Below, in pieces: positions 45,568 to 54,821 of a stretch of 64,000 nt of DNA. Origin of the DNA: Shewanella livingstonensis (GTDB lineage: Bacteria; Pseudomonadota; Gammaproteobacteria; Enterobacterales; Shewanellaceae); NCBI RefSeq assembly GCF_003855395.1, contig NZ_CP034015.1:3544001-3608000 (forward strand), read 5' to 3'. A program made the translations under genes and the position numbers. The first letter of the stretch is position 1. Each line of letters begins with the position of its first letter. The notes beneath the pieces were generated by a model, which saw nothing but the letters and a program-made list of their open reading frames with translations, did not search any database and had not been told where the DNA came from.

Positions 45568-46461
45568 ATGCAACCTAGCTCAATGCAATCATGGTTTATG
45601 GCTATTCGTCCTCGTACGCTACCCGCGGCAATCGGCCCATTATTAATCGGCAACATGCTAGCCATTGGGCTCGAACAATTTAGCTTACTCATCGCCTTCA
45701 CCTCAATGCTATGCGCGGTATTATTGCAAATTTCAGTCAACCTCGCTAACGACTACTTTGATTTTAAAAATGGTATAGATACAGAAGAACGTATCGGCCC
45801 AGTAAGAGTGACTCAAAGTGGTATTATCTCACCTTCATCGGTACGAAATGCCATGATAGGCTGCCTGATCACATCATTATTAGTCGGTTCATTACTAATC
45901 GCCCACGGTGGCTGGCCCATTGCCATTCTAGCCGTAGCCTCTATTTTAGGCGCGCTATGTTACAGCGGAGGCCCCTACCCTCTGGCTTCACATGGATTAG
46001 GTGAAATAGCCGCATTTGTATTTTTCGGCTTAGTCGCCGTGGTAGGCAGTTACTATTTACAAGCTGGAGCCACCACCATGACAGCCTGGTTGCTCGGTTG
46101 TGCCATTGGCTTTTTTAATGCTGCTATCATGCTGGTTAATAACACTAGAGATATTTCAACCGACAGTAAAGCAGGTAAAAACACCCTCGCAGTGAGGATA
46201 GGAGAAGCACAAGCTAAAGTGCTGTATCAAAGTTTTGTCTACCTCCCTTTTGGCATCATTATCGCTGGATTTTTACTCGGTTCTCTTGATGGATTACCAG
46301 TATTACTATCGGGAGCGTCATTAATTATTGCGCGTAATCTCAGCCGCGAGTTTCACGCTAATTCTGGTGAGGCGTTAAATCCAATACTAGGACAAACCGC
46401 TAAGTTAACCATGGTTTTCAGCTTGCTGTTTAGCATTGGATTATACTTCTCGCTAAGCTAG
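45568..46461 (+). CDS. menA: 1,4-dihydroxy-2-naphthoate polyprenyltransferase
   Basis: An inner-membrane UbiA-type prenyltransferase that attaches the polyprenyl tail in menaquinone synthesis. It is 297 residues with about eight helices. The first aspartate-rich motif is NLANDYFDFKNGID and the second NNTRDISTDSKAGKNTLAVRIG; the opening is FMAIRPRTLPAAIGPLLIG. Menaquinone is central to anaerobic respiration in this type of organism. It appears monocistronic, with a terminator about 48 bp downstream. Confidence 0.94.
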   Translation: MQPSSMQSWFMAIRPRTLPAAIGPLLIGNMLAIGLEQFSLLIAFTSMLCAVLLQISVNLANDYFDFKNGIDTEERIGPVRVTQSGIISPSSVRNAMIGCLITSLLVGSLLIAHGGWPIAILAVASILGALCYSGGPYPLASHGLGEIAAFVFFGLVAVVGSYYLQAGATTMTAWLLGCAIGFFNAAIMLVNNTRDISTDSKAGKNTLAVRIGEAQAKVLYQSFVYLPFGIIIAGFLLGSLDGLPVLLSGASLIIARNLSREFHANSGEALNPILGQTAKLTMVFSLLFSIGLYFSLS

Positions 46462-46480
46462 TAATATTGCATAGATTACC

Positions 46481-46508
46481 AATAATCGACAATCAATAAT
46501 CGACAATC
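46481..46508 (+). repeat. 14-bp perfect tandem duplication
   Basis: Two adjacent copies of AATAATCGACAATC, just before the menA terminator. Confidence 0.95.
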
Positions 46509-46545
46509 AAAAAGGCGCCTCATGTTATAATGATGCGCCTTTTTT
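46509..46545 (+). terminator. Bidirectional terminator between menA and gnd
   Basis: A 10-bp stem (46509-46518 with 46535-46544) bordered by A-run and T-run, with an additional partly paired region inside. menA and gnd converge on it. Confidence 0.85.
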
Positions 46546-46559
46546 AAGCATAATAATTA

Positions 46560-48089
46560 TTACACTTTAGACAAAGTACGCTCTTTAGCGCTCCAATCTA
46601 AATGGTATTTCTCACCTGCTGGTTTATCCGTTCGCTCAAAAGTATGCGAGCCAAAAAAGTCACGCTGACCTTGTAACAAGTTAGCGGGGAGCATTTCGCA
46701 GCGGTAACTGTCGTAATATGCAATAGCTGAGCTAATGCATGGCGCTGGAATACCTTGCATAACAGAGGCCGCAACCGTTTTACGCCAATTAAAGTGTTTT
46801 TGCGACAATGTTTGGCTGAAGGTATCGGCCATCAATAAGTTTGCAAGATTTGCATCTTCTTGGTAAGCCTGAGTAATTGACTGCAAGAAAGTCGCTCGAA
46901 TAATACAACCAGCACGCCAAATTTTTGCGATTTCAGCAAAGTCTAAAGTCCAGCTCTGCTCTTTGGCTGCCATCGCCATCAACTGGAAACCCTGAGCATA
47001 ACAGCACACTTTAGCGCAATATAATGCATCTTCAAGATTAGTAATAAATTCAGCTTTATCGCTTTCACTAAGAATAACAGGTTCTGGTCCAGCTAATTTC
47101 GAGCTTAACTGCATACGTAAGTTTTTCTGAGTGCTCACCGCACGAGCATAAACCGCTTCTGCAATCGTTGGCGCTGGGCAACCAATTTGTAAGCTGCTCA
47201 CTGCCGTCCATAAACCAGTGCCTTTTTGGCCTGCTTTATCCAAAATCATTTCAACAAGTGGCTTACCCGTTAACGGATCTGCTTGTTGTAAGACTTCAGC
47301 ACTAATGCCCATAAGGTAACTATTAAGAATACCTTTATTCCAAGCATTGAAAATGTCGCCAATATCATGGGCTGACATGCCTAAACCATCACTGAGTAAT
47401 TGATACGCTTCGCAAATAAGCTGCATATCGGCATACTCAATGCCGTTATGAACCATTTTAACGTAATGCCCAGAACCTGCAGGACCAATATAGGTAGTAC
47501 ATGGCTCACCTTCAGTAACGGGGTTACCAGGTTCAAAACGTTCAATTGGTAAACCAGTTGTTGAATCCACTTTGGCCGCAATGGCTTTCCAAATAGGTTC
47601 AACATAACGCCAAGCTTTTTCATCTCCACTAGGCATTAACGAGGGGCCAAAACGCGCGCCAACTTCACCACCAGAAACCGCCGAACTAAAGAAAATAAAC
47701 TGGCCTTTATAACGGGCTTCACGCTCAACCGTATCAGTCCATAAGCTATTACCGGTATCAATAACAATATCGTTAGCTTCAATACCTGCTTCAATTAACG
47801 ATTTACACACACCATCAACAGGTGCGCCAGCAGGCACAGATAATACGATAACTCGAGGTTCAACTAATTTAGCCAGCATTTCTGTAAGATTATTACATGA
47901 CTGCATTCGCGGTGCTGTATCTGCTTTGCGCTCGATTTCTTCTTGAGCTACAGCAGCATTAACTTTTGGAGTATCTAAATCGAAAACAGCAACATGGTAG
48001 CCGTTATCAGCAATGTTTAATGCGAGGTTCTTGCCCATCACACCAAGGCCAATAACGCCGACGTGAGATTGTTGGGTGTGGTTAGTCAT
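46560..48089 (-). CDS. gnd: 6-phosphogluconate dehydrogenase, decarboxylating
   Basis: It oxidises 6-phosphogluconate to ribulose 5-phosphate with NADP in the pentose phosphate pathway. The Rossmann motif VIGLGVMGKNLALNIADNG, the substrate loop SGGEVGARFGPSLMPSGD and the helix KMVHNGIEYADMQLICEAY (catalytic lysine) are present. The ATG at 48089 (MTNHTQQ) is used, with GGAAA upstream; a GTG at 48104 would add five residues. At 509 residues it is longer than the E. coli enzyme (468) but fits the longer gammaproteobacterial form. It is monocistronic. Confidence 0.95.
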   Translation of the reverse strand: MTNHTQQSHVGVIGLGVMGKNLALNIADNGYHVAVFDLDTPKVNAAVAQEEIERKADTAPRMQSCNNLTEMLAKLVEPRVIVLSVPAGAPVDGVCKSLIEAGIEANDIVIDTGNSLWTDTVEREARYKGQFIFFSSAVSGGEVGARFGPSLMPSGDEKAWRYVEPIWKAIAAKVDSTTGLPIERFEPGNPVTEGEPCTTYIGPAGSGHYVKMVHNGIEYADMQLICEAYQLLSDGLGMSAHDIGDIFNAWNKGILNSYLMGISAEVLQQADPLTGKPLVEMILDKAGQKGTGLWTAVSSLQIGCPAPTIAEAVYARAVSTQKNLRMQLSSKLAGPEPVILSESDKAEFITNLEDALYCAKVCCYAQGFQLMAMAAKEQSWTLDFAEIAKIWRAGCIIRATFLQSITQAYQEDANLANLLMADTFSQTLSQKHFNWRKTVAASVMQGIPAPCISSAIAYYDSYRCEMLPANLLQGQRDFFGSHTFERTDKPAGEKYHLDWSAKERTLSKV

Positions 48090-48253
48090 AATGTATGTTT
48101 CCACAGGTCACAGAGATTAATCGCGTAGTGCGAATCCATTTGGGTGGCAATTATAGCGATTCTTGTAACTAAATTACCAGTAACAAAACGCGGAAACGCT
48201 GTTTTTTACAATGTTTGCTCAATCTGTTTATTAGGATATAACATCACTTCACA

Positions 48254-48290
48254 ATAGAAAAAACCATAAAAACATCCATTTTTATGGTTT
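48254..48290 (-). terminator. Terminator of prpE
   Basis: A perfect 12-bp stem (48261-48272 with 48279-48290), 6-nt loop, followed on the minus strand by a T-run. Confidence 0.85.
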
Positions 48291-48341
48291 CGAGTAAACA
48301 TTATCGCTTAAGCTGTCACGATTAATTAATTAACAGTAACA

Positions 48342-50258
48342 TCATGTAATTTCAGTGGTTAATGCATTAGCATAACCCATTTTAGTCAGTGCATTACGGA
48401 CGATATCTAATGTTTGAGGATCTTCAATAGTGGCAGGCATGGTGTACTCTTGATTGTCAGCAATTTTACGCATTGTGGCTCGTAATATTTTTCCAGAACG
48501 GGTTTTAGGCAGTTTTTGTACTGCACTAACCAGCCTAAAGGAAGCTACTGGGCCAATTTCATGGCGCACCAGTGCAAGTAACTCTTTATATAAAGCTTCA
48601 TCTGACATAGTCACGCCGTTTTTAAGCACCACTAATCCAAGCGGCACTTGGCCTTTTAGTTTATCTTGCACACCAATTACCGCAGCCTCAGCAACGGCAT
48701 CATGCTGACACAACACCTCTTCAAAGCGACCGGTTGATAAACGATGGCCTGCAACATTTATAATGTCGTCAATACGGCTCATAATATATAAATAACCCTC
48801 TTCATCAATGTAGCCTGCATCTCCAGTTAAGTAATACCCTGGGTACATAGACAAATAACTGTCGATATAACGTTTATCATTTTGCCATAAGGTGGTTAAT
48901 GTGCCCGGAGGTAACGGCTGCTTTATCACCACATTACCGCTTTCATTTGGCGCAACAGGCACACCCATCGCATCGAGAATTTCCACTTGATAACCCGGTA
49001 CAGCGCGTGCAGGAGAGCCTGGTTTAATTTCAATAGGGTCGGTGCCCATCAAGTTTGCCGCAACTGGCCAACCGGTTTCTGTTTGCCACCAATGATCAAT
49101 CACCGGCTTGCCTAAATGCTGCTGACTCCAATTTAAAGTATCAGGGTCACAGCGCTCTCCGGCTAAATACATTTGCTTAAGGCAGGTTAAATCAAATTGT
49201 TTAATAAAGTCGCCTTCTGGATCTTCGCGCTTAATGGCACGAATAGCCGTTGGCGCAGTAAAAAAGCTGCGAACTTGCTTTTGTTCGATAATCCGCCAAA
49301 AGGCGCCAGCATCTGGAGTACCAATCGGCTTGCCTTCGTACATTATGGTGGTTGCACCTACTAATAATGGCCCATAAACTATGTACGAATGGCCCACAAC
49401 CCACCCCACATCAGATGCAGCCCAAAACACATCGCCAATGCCAATATCATAAATATGTTTCATCGACCATGCTAAGGCTACAGCATGACCGCCATTGTCA
49501 CGCACTACTCCTTTAGGCTGGCCAGTAGTCCCTGATGTATAGAGTACATACAAAGGGTCTGTGGCAGCTAACGATATGCAATCTGCATCAGGAGCTTCCA
49601 CTAAAGAGCTGTACCAATCTAGGTCACGGGGGGATTGTAATTGGGCTTGATATTCAGTGCGGTTTAAAATAATGCAATGATCGACTTTATGATGTGCTTG
49701 AGATAATGCGTCATCTAATAGAGGTTTGTAGGGCACAACACCAGAAGGCTCAATACCACAAGATGCAGACAAAATTAGTGTGGGTTTAGCATCATTAATT
49801 CGTGTTGACAGTTCATTGGCCGCAAACCCACCAAATACCACTGAATGAATCGCGCCAATTCGCGCACACGCTAACATGGCATAAGCGGTTTCTGGCACCA
49901 TTGGCATGTAAATCACCACTCTGTCGCCTTTACTAACCCCTAACGACAACATCAGTCCTGCCAGCCGTTTGACTTGTGCTAACGCAGATTGATAAGTAAT
50001 GGAGTATTCATGCTGCGTCACAGGACTAATATAATGAATAGCGGTTTGCTCACCTCTACCAGCCAATACATGGCGATCTAATGCATTGAAACAAGTATTC
50101 ATTTTGCCATCAGAAAACCATCGATAGAAAGGCTTGTTGCTATCATCTAAGACCGTTTTTGGCGCGAGGTCCCAACTAATTGCCTCTGCAGCTTGTTGCC
50201 AAAACACATTGGGCTCGGCTATCGATTGTGCGTGCATTGATAGTCCTAAATCAGCCAT
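48342..50258 (-). CDS. prpE: Propionate--CoA ligase (PrpE-type acyl-CoA synthetase)
   Basis: A 638-residue AMP-forming ligase that activates propionate, possibly other short acids. The ANL core motifs are YTSGTTGQPKGVVRDNGGHAVAL, DHWWQTETGWP, YLTGDAGYIDEEGYLYIMSRIDDIINVAGHRLSTG, and the C-terminal KTRSGKILR with the acetylatable catalytic lysine. The VVRDNGG and HRLSTGR variants point to PrpE rather than Acs. It is divergent from liuR and shares a 304-bp control region with it, which suggests a link with branched-chain amino acid catabolism. Confidence 0.88.
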   Translation of the reverse strand: MADLGLSMHAQSIAEPNVFWQQAAEAISWDLAPKTVLDDSNKPFYRWFSDGKMNTCFNALDRHVLAGRGEQTAIHYISPVTQHEYSITYQSALAQVKRLAGLMLSLGVSKGDRVVIYMPMVPETAYAMLACARIGAIHSVVFGGFAANELSTRINDAKPTLILSASCGIEPSGVVPYKPLLDDALSQAHHKVDHCIILNRTEYQAQLQSPRDLDWYSSLVEAPDADCISLAATDPLYVLYTSGTTGQPKGVVRDNGGHAVALAWSMKHIYDIGIGDVFWAASDVGWVVGHSYIVYGPLLVGATTIMYEGKPIGTPDAGAFWRIIEQKQVRSFFTAPTAIRAIKREDPEGDFIKQFDLTCLKQMYLAGERCDPDTLNWSQQHLGKPVIDHWWQTETGWPVAANLMGTDPIEIKPGSPARAVPGYQVEILDAMGVPVAPNESGNVVIKQPLPPGTLTTLWQNDKRYIDSYLSMYPGYYLTGDAGYIDEEGYLYIMSRIDDIINVAGHRLSTGRFEEVLCQHDAVAEAAVIGVQDKLKGQVPLGLVVLKNGVTMSDEALYKELLALVRHEIGPVASFRLVSAVQKLPKTRSGKILRATMRKIADNQEYTMPATIEDPQTLDIVRNALTKMGYANALTTEIT

Positions 50259-50562
50259 ATTGCTCTCCGTTAATCAGCTTGTATTATAGTGATTATGAGC
50301 AGACTTCATTAAATAGCCCTATTAGACAAAGGGATAATAGCCACGAAAACCAATAAGGATCCTTTCGTTTCAATCCGGTGTTTATGCTAGAAAAACAAAC
50401 ACCATAAAAAACACAAAGCATTAACAACAATGGCTTAGCGTAATAAATCATGTTGAGTGGCAAGCAAAATTAACATCAACCTTGCCGATAACTATCAAGC
50501 AAACTTTACCTTTACGTAAACTTCATATATCTTGCATCAAAAGAAACACTTTTGGTGACATG
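50259..50562. other. Divergent control region between prpE and liuR
   Basis: About 304 bp holding the two divergent promoters. The only clear signal is the palindromic box at 50505-50520. Confidence 0.6.
50505..50520 (+). promoter_or_regulatory. Putative LiuR operator
   Basis: TTTACCTTTACGTAAA contains the perfect 10-bp palindrome TTTACGTAAA. It is 43 bp upstream of liuR and resembles the LiuR sites I recall for gammaproteobacteria. A box with 14 of 16 identical positions is at 62408-62423. Confidence 0.65.
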
Positions 50563-50973
50563 ATGAGCACGACCAATAGCACTCAATCTACATATTCAAT
50601 TAGTGACTTATCAAAAGAATTTGATATCACCACCCGCAGTATTCGCTTTTACGAAGACCAAGGTTTGATTAAACCTAAGCGTCGCGGACAAACCCGTATA
50701 TACAGTTTGAAAGATCGCGTACGTTTAAAACTCATTTTACGCGGTAAACGCCTTGGCTTTTCATTAGCAGAAACTCGTCGCTTATTTGAACTTTATGATG
50801 CCGATAAAAGTAGCTCAACACAGCTCAATACTATGCTTGATTTAGTCAATGATAAAAAATCAGCTCTACAGCAGCAAATGGATGATATTAAAGTGGTACT
50901 GATGGAGTTGAACTCCGCCGAACAACAATGCAAAGCAGCACTTGCTGACAACGCGGCAAAAAAAATTAAATAA
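50563..50973 (+). CDS. liuR: MerR-family regulator LiuR
   Basis: A 136-residue transcription factor. The N-terminal MerR HTH is YSISDLSKEFDITTRSIRFYEDQGLIKPKRRGQTRIYS, followed by RLKLILRGKRLGFSLAETRRLFELYD and a dimerisation coiled coil. There is no cysteine-based metal site. The start at 50563 is preferred (GGTGA upstream); the open frame reaches back to 50482 but crosses the operator. It heads the leucine/isovalerate (liu) operon and very probably autoregulates it. Confidence 0.9.
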   Translation: MSTTNSTQSTYSISDLSKEFDITTRSIRFYEDQGLIKPKRRGQTRIYSLKDRVRLKLILRGKRLGFSLAETRRLFELYDADKSSSTQLNTMLDLVNDKKSALQQQMDDIKVVLMELNSAEQQCKAALADNAAKKIK

Positions 50974-51100
50974 GCATTTATTGATTAAAAACCAGAATAA
51001 TAAACGGCTTACTCAATTAAGCCCAATGTAATACCCAACTGTCAAAAACGCCAACAAAAAGCGTTGGCAGACATAATCAAATTCAACAGGACACAAGCAA

Positions 51101-52270
51101 ATGAGCGACTTATATACCAGCCTAAACTTTGGTTTAGGTGAAGATGTAGACATGTTACGTGACGCCGTTCGCGGTTTTGCCGCTAACGAGATTGCCCCAA
51201 TGGCTGCCCAAGTCGACATCGATAACGAGTTTCCTAATCAATTATGGCCAGTTTTAGGTGATATGGGATTACTTGGGGTCACGGTAGATGAACAATACGG
51301 TGGTGCCAATATGGGCTACCTTGCTCACGTTGTCGCAATGGAAGAAATTTCCCGCGCTTCGGCATCAATAGGCCTAAGTTATGGTGCTCACTCAAACTTA
51401 TGTGTGAACCAAATTAACCGCAACGGTAATGAAGCTCAAAAAGCTAAATACTTACCTAAGTTGGTCAGTGGCGAACATATTGGCGCCTTAGCCATGAGTG
51501 AACCCAATGCAGGTTCTGATGTGGTATCAATGAAACTGCATGCCCGTAAAGAAGGCGATCGTTATATTCTGAACGGCAATAAAATGTGGATCACTAATGG
51601 TCCAGACGCACACACTTATGTTATTTACGCTAAAACCGATTTAGACAAAGGCGCGCACGGCATTACCGCGTTTATCGTTGAACGTGGTTCAAAAGGTTTT
51701 AGCCAGGCACAAAAACTCGACAAACTAGGTATGCGCGGTTCAAACACCTGTGAATTAGTATTTGAAGACTGCGAAGTACCTGAAGAAAATATTTTAGGCG
51801 GCCTCAATAACGGCGTAAAAGTGTTAATGAGCGGTCTAGACTATGAGCGCGTAGTGTTATCTGGTGGTCCATTAGGCATTATGTCTGCTTGTATGGACAT
51901 CGTCATCCCTTACATTCATGAGCGTGAGCAATTTGGCAAATCAATAGGTCAATTCCAATTAGTCCAAGGCAAATTAGCTGACATGTACACTGGCATGAAC
52001 GCCGCTCGCGCTTATGTTTACAGCGTAGCTAAGTCATGTGATCGCGGTGAAACCACTCGTAAAGATGCCGCTGGCGCCATTCTATACAGCGCAGAGCTTG
52101 CCACTAAAATGGCCTTAGACGCGATTCAACTTCTTGGCGGCAATGGTTATGTTAACGAGTATGCCACTGGTCGTTTACTGCGTGACGCTAAATTATATGA
52201 AATTGGTGCTGGTACATCAGAAATTCGCCGCATGTTAATTGGCCGCGAATTATTTAACGAGTCAAAGTAA
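51101..52270 (+). CDS. liuA: Isovaleryl-CoA dehydrogenase
   Basis: A flavoprotein that oxidises isovaleryl-CoA to 3-methylcrotonyl-CoA in leucine breakdown, passing electrons to ETF. It has 389 residues. The FAD/substrate motifs are [78 protein letters not shown]. The catalytic glutamate E249 lies in [16 protein letters not shown], a position characteristic of isovaleryl-CoA dehydrogenases. It is the first enzyme gene of the liu operon. Confidence 0.95.
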   Translation: MSDLYTSLNFGLGEDVDMLRDAVRGFAANEIAPMAAQVDIDNEFPNQLWPVLGDMGLLGVTVDEQYGGANMGYLAHVVAMEEISRASASIGLSYGAHSNLCVNQINRNGNEAQKAKYLPKLVSGEHIGALAMSEPNAGSDVVSMKLHARKEGDRYILNGNKMWITNGPDAHTYVIYAKTDLDKGAHGITAFIVERGSKGFSQAQKLDKLGMRGSNTCELVFEDCEVPEENILGGLNNGVKVLMSGLDYERVVLSGGPLGIMSACMDIVIPYIHEREQFGKSIGQFQLVQGKLADMYTGMNAARAYVYSVAKSCDRGETTRKDAAGAILYSAELATKMALDAIQLLGGNGYVNEYATGRLLRDAKLYEIGAGTSEIRRMLIGRELFNESK

Positions 52271-52359
52271 CCCACACTAGCCTTCTGTAGGGCGACATAT
52301 CAAGCGTGTCGTGTCGCCCTAACCAAGTCCCTATTTTTTGCTTCATTAAGGATATAGAA

Positions 52360-53967
52360 ATGACGCAACTGAGCAGCCGCATCAATCCCCGCAGTGACGA
52401 ATTTAAAGCCAAGTCAGATAGCATGGCGTTATTAGTCAATGACCTTCAACAAAAGCTAGCAAAAATCGAACAAGGTGGTGGCCCGGTCGCCCTTGAACGT
52501 CATTTGTCGCGCGGTAAGTTATTGCCTCGCCAGCGTGTCGAAAAGCTACTTGACCCAGGCTCTCCCTTCTTAGAGTTATCGCAATTTGCGGCTTATGAAG
52601 TGTATGACGAAGAAGTGCCCGCTGCTGGCGTTATCGCCGGTATTGGTCGCGTCAGTGGTGTTGAATGCATGATTATTGCCAACGATGCCACCGTTAAAGG
52701 TGGTACTTACTATCCGATCACAGTGAAGAAGCATTTACGTGCTCAAGATATCGCTAGTCGTTGTCATTTACCCTGTATCTACTTAGTCGATTCTGGCGGC
52801 GCGAATTTACCCCGCCAAGATGAAGTGTTTCCAGACCGCGATCATTTCGGGCGTATTTTCTATAACCAAGCACAAATGTCAGCTAAAGGCATTCCACAAA
52901 TTGCTGTGGTTATGGGCTTGTGTACAGCAGGCGGCGCGTATGTGCCAGCCATGGCCGATGAATCTATTATTGTTAAAGATCAAGGCACCATCTTTTTAGC
53001 CGGTCCTCCTTTAGTGAAAGCGGCGACAGGTGAAGAAGTCAGTGCTGAAGAGCTAGGCGGCGCAGAAGTTCACACCAAAATATCCGGTGTTGCCGATCAT
53101 CTCGCGCAAAATGACGACCATGCGCTTGAGCTTGCTCGCCGTGCTGTACTGCGCCTGAATCACCAAAAAGAAATTAAAAGCTTACTAAGTCCAGTCAAAC
53201 CACCACAATTTGATATCCATGAATTGTACGGCATTGTTGGTACCGATCTTAAAAAGCCGTTTGATGTAAAAGAAGTGATTGCCCGTGTGGTTGATGACTC
53301 TGACTTTGACGAATTTAAAGCCAACTACGGCGCAACCTTAGTGTGTGGTTTTGCGCGTATTCATGGTTATCCCGTCGGGATTGTGGCCAATAACGGCATT
53401 TTGTTTTCGGAGTCGGCGCAAAAAGGCGCTCACTTTATTGAATTGTGTTGCCAACGTAAAATTCCATTATTGTTCTTACAAAATATCACCGGCTTTATGG
53501 TGGGTAAAAAGTACGAACACGAAGGCATTGCTAAACATGGCGCCAAAATGGTGACCGCAGTGTCTTGTGCTAATGTGCCTAAATTTACTGTAATTATTGG
53601 CGGCAGTTACGGCGCGGGTAACTACGGCATGTGTGGTCGCGCATTTGAGCCAACCATGATGTGGATGTGGCCTAACGCGCGTATTTCGGTGATGGGCGGC
53701 GAACAAGCTGCTGGCGTATTAGCCACAGTGCGACGTGATGGTTTAGCCCGTAAAGGGGTTGAATGGTCTGCAGAAGATGAACAAGCTTTCCGTAAACCGA
53801 TTGTTGAACAATACGAAAAAGAAGGTCATCCGTACCATGCCAGCGCTCGGCTTTGGGATGATGGCATTATTGATCCCGCACAAACGCGTGACGTGGTCGG
53901 TTTAGCCTTATCAGCAGCGTTAAATGCTCCTATTGAAGACACCCGTTTTGGGGTGTTCCGCATGTAA
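52360..53967 (+). CDS. liuB: 3-methylcrotonyl-CoA carboxylase, carboxyltransferase (beta) subunit
   Basis: It transfers the carboxyl group from biotin to 3-methylcrotonyl-CoA. The protein has 535 residues starting at ATG 52360, with AAGGA 7 nt upstream; the frame reaches back to 52306 without a ribosome site. Two crotonase-like domains are visible, with [58 protein letters not shown] and [22 protein letters not shown], typical of MCC beta subunits. It works with the biotin subunit encoded two genes downstream. Confidence 0.95.
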   Translation: MTQLSSRINPRSDEFKAKSDSMALLVNDLQQKLAKIEQGGGPVALERHLSRGKLLPRQRVEKLLDPGSPFLELSQFAAYEVYDEEVPAAGVIAGIGRVSGVECMIIANDATVKGGTYYPITVKKHLRAQDIASRCHLPCIYLVDSGGANLPRQDEVFPDRDHFGRIFYNQAQMSAKGIPQIAVVMGLCTAGGAYVPAMADESIIVKDQGTIFLAGPPLVKAATGEEVSAEELGGAEVHTKISGVADHLAQNDDHALELARRAVLRLNHQKEIKSLLSPVKPPQFDIHELYGIVGTDLKKPFDVKEVIARVVDDSDFDEFKANYGATLVCGFARIHGYPVGIVANNGILFSESAQKGAHFIELCCQRKIPLLFLQNITGFMVGKKYEHEGIAKHGAKMVTAVSCANVPKFTVIIGGSYGAGNYGMCGRAFEPTMMWMWPNARISVMGGEQAAGVLATVRRDGLARKGVEWSAEDEQAFRKPIVEQYEKEGHPYHASARLWDDGIIDPAQTRDVVGLALSAALNAPIEDTRFGVFRM

Positions 53968-54005
53968 TTGATGCGGTTAATTCAACTAACTAGGAGTAAG
54001 TAACA

Positions 54006-54821
54006 ATGTTATCAAACCAGTATCAACACATTGAATGTGCTATAGCAAACGGGGTTGCCCAGCTCACCTTAAATCGGGCAGAAGTGCATAATGCTTTTGA
54101 TGAAGTGATGATCAGCGAAATGATCAACGCTATTGAATTCTTTGCCAATGACAGTCAATGTAATATGCTCATTTTACGTGCCAATGGCAAAAACTTCAGT
54201 GCAGGTGCCGATCTGAACTGGATGCGTAAACAAGCAAAAATGGACCTTAGCCAAAACCTTGCTGACGCCCATGAGCTTGCCAAGTTAATGCATGTGCTCG
54301 ACAAATTTCCAAAACCCACAATTGCCTTAGTGCAAGGTGCCGCCTTTGGTGGTGCATTAGGGCTCATTTGTTGCTGCGATATCGCCATTGCCACAACTCG
54401 CGCTAGCTTCTGTTTAAGCGAAGTAAAGCTTGGTCTTATCCCCGCGGTAATCAGCCCTTATGTAGTGCGCACTATGGGCAATCGTCAATCTCGTCGTTTT
54501 ATGCTTACAGCAGAACGTTTTAATGCCGAAGTCGCGTTAACTCATCAAGTGATCCACGAAATTAGCGATGATTTAGACGCCGTAGTAGCTCCCTTTATTG
54601 AGGCCTTTAATGCCAATAGCCCTCAAGGCATGGCATGGGCTAAAACCTTAGTATCGCGTTTAGAAGATGGCGTTATTGATGACGCTACGCTCAATTTTAC
54701 CAGCGAGCAAATTGCTCGAATTCGTGTATCAGATGAAGGCCAAGAAGGTCTTAACGCCTTTTTTGAAAAAAGACCACCAGCGTGGCAAACCGTCAAATCT
54801 GATCCACAAGGAGCCCAATAA
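54006..54821 (+). CDS. liuC: Methylglutaconyl-CoA hydratase
   Basis: A 271-residue crotonase-family enzyme expected to hydrate 3-methylglutaconyl-CoA to HMG-CoA. The oxyanion-hole stretches are FSAGADLNWMRKQAKM and VQGAAFGGALGLICCCDIAIA, with LSEVKLGLIPAVISPYV following. The specific substrate is inferred from its place between the two MCC subunit genes. Its stop overlaps the MCC alpha start by 1 nt. Confidence 0.92.
   Translation: MLSNQYQHIECAIANGVAQLTLNRAEVHNAFDEVMISEMINAIEFFANDSQCNMLILRANGKNFSAGADLNWMRKQAKMDLSQNLADAHELAKLMHVLDKFPKPTIALVQGAAFGGALGLICCCDIAIATTRASFCLSEVKLGLIPAVISPYVVRTMGNRQSRRFMLTAERFNAEVALTHQVIHEISDDLDAVVAPFIEAFNANSPQGMAWAKTLVSRLEDGVIDDATLNFTSEQIARIRVSDEGQEGLNAFFEKRPPAWQTVKSDPQGAQ

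Noticed and set aside
50482..50562. Longer LiuR start at 50482
   Set aside because: The extension would translate through the palindromic operator and adds residues that do not belong to the MerR fold; GGTGA supports 50563.
51050..51068. Hairpin between liuR and liuA as a terminator
   Set aside because: A 6-bp stem without a T-run; at most a minor attenuator or mRNA processing site.
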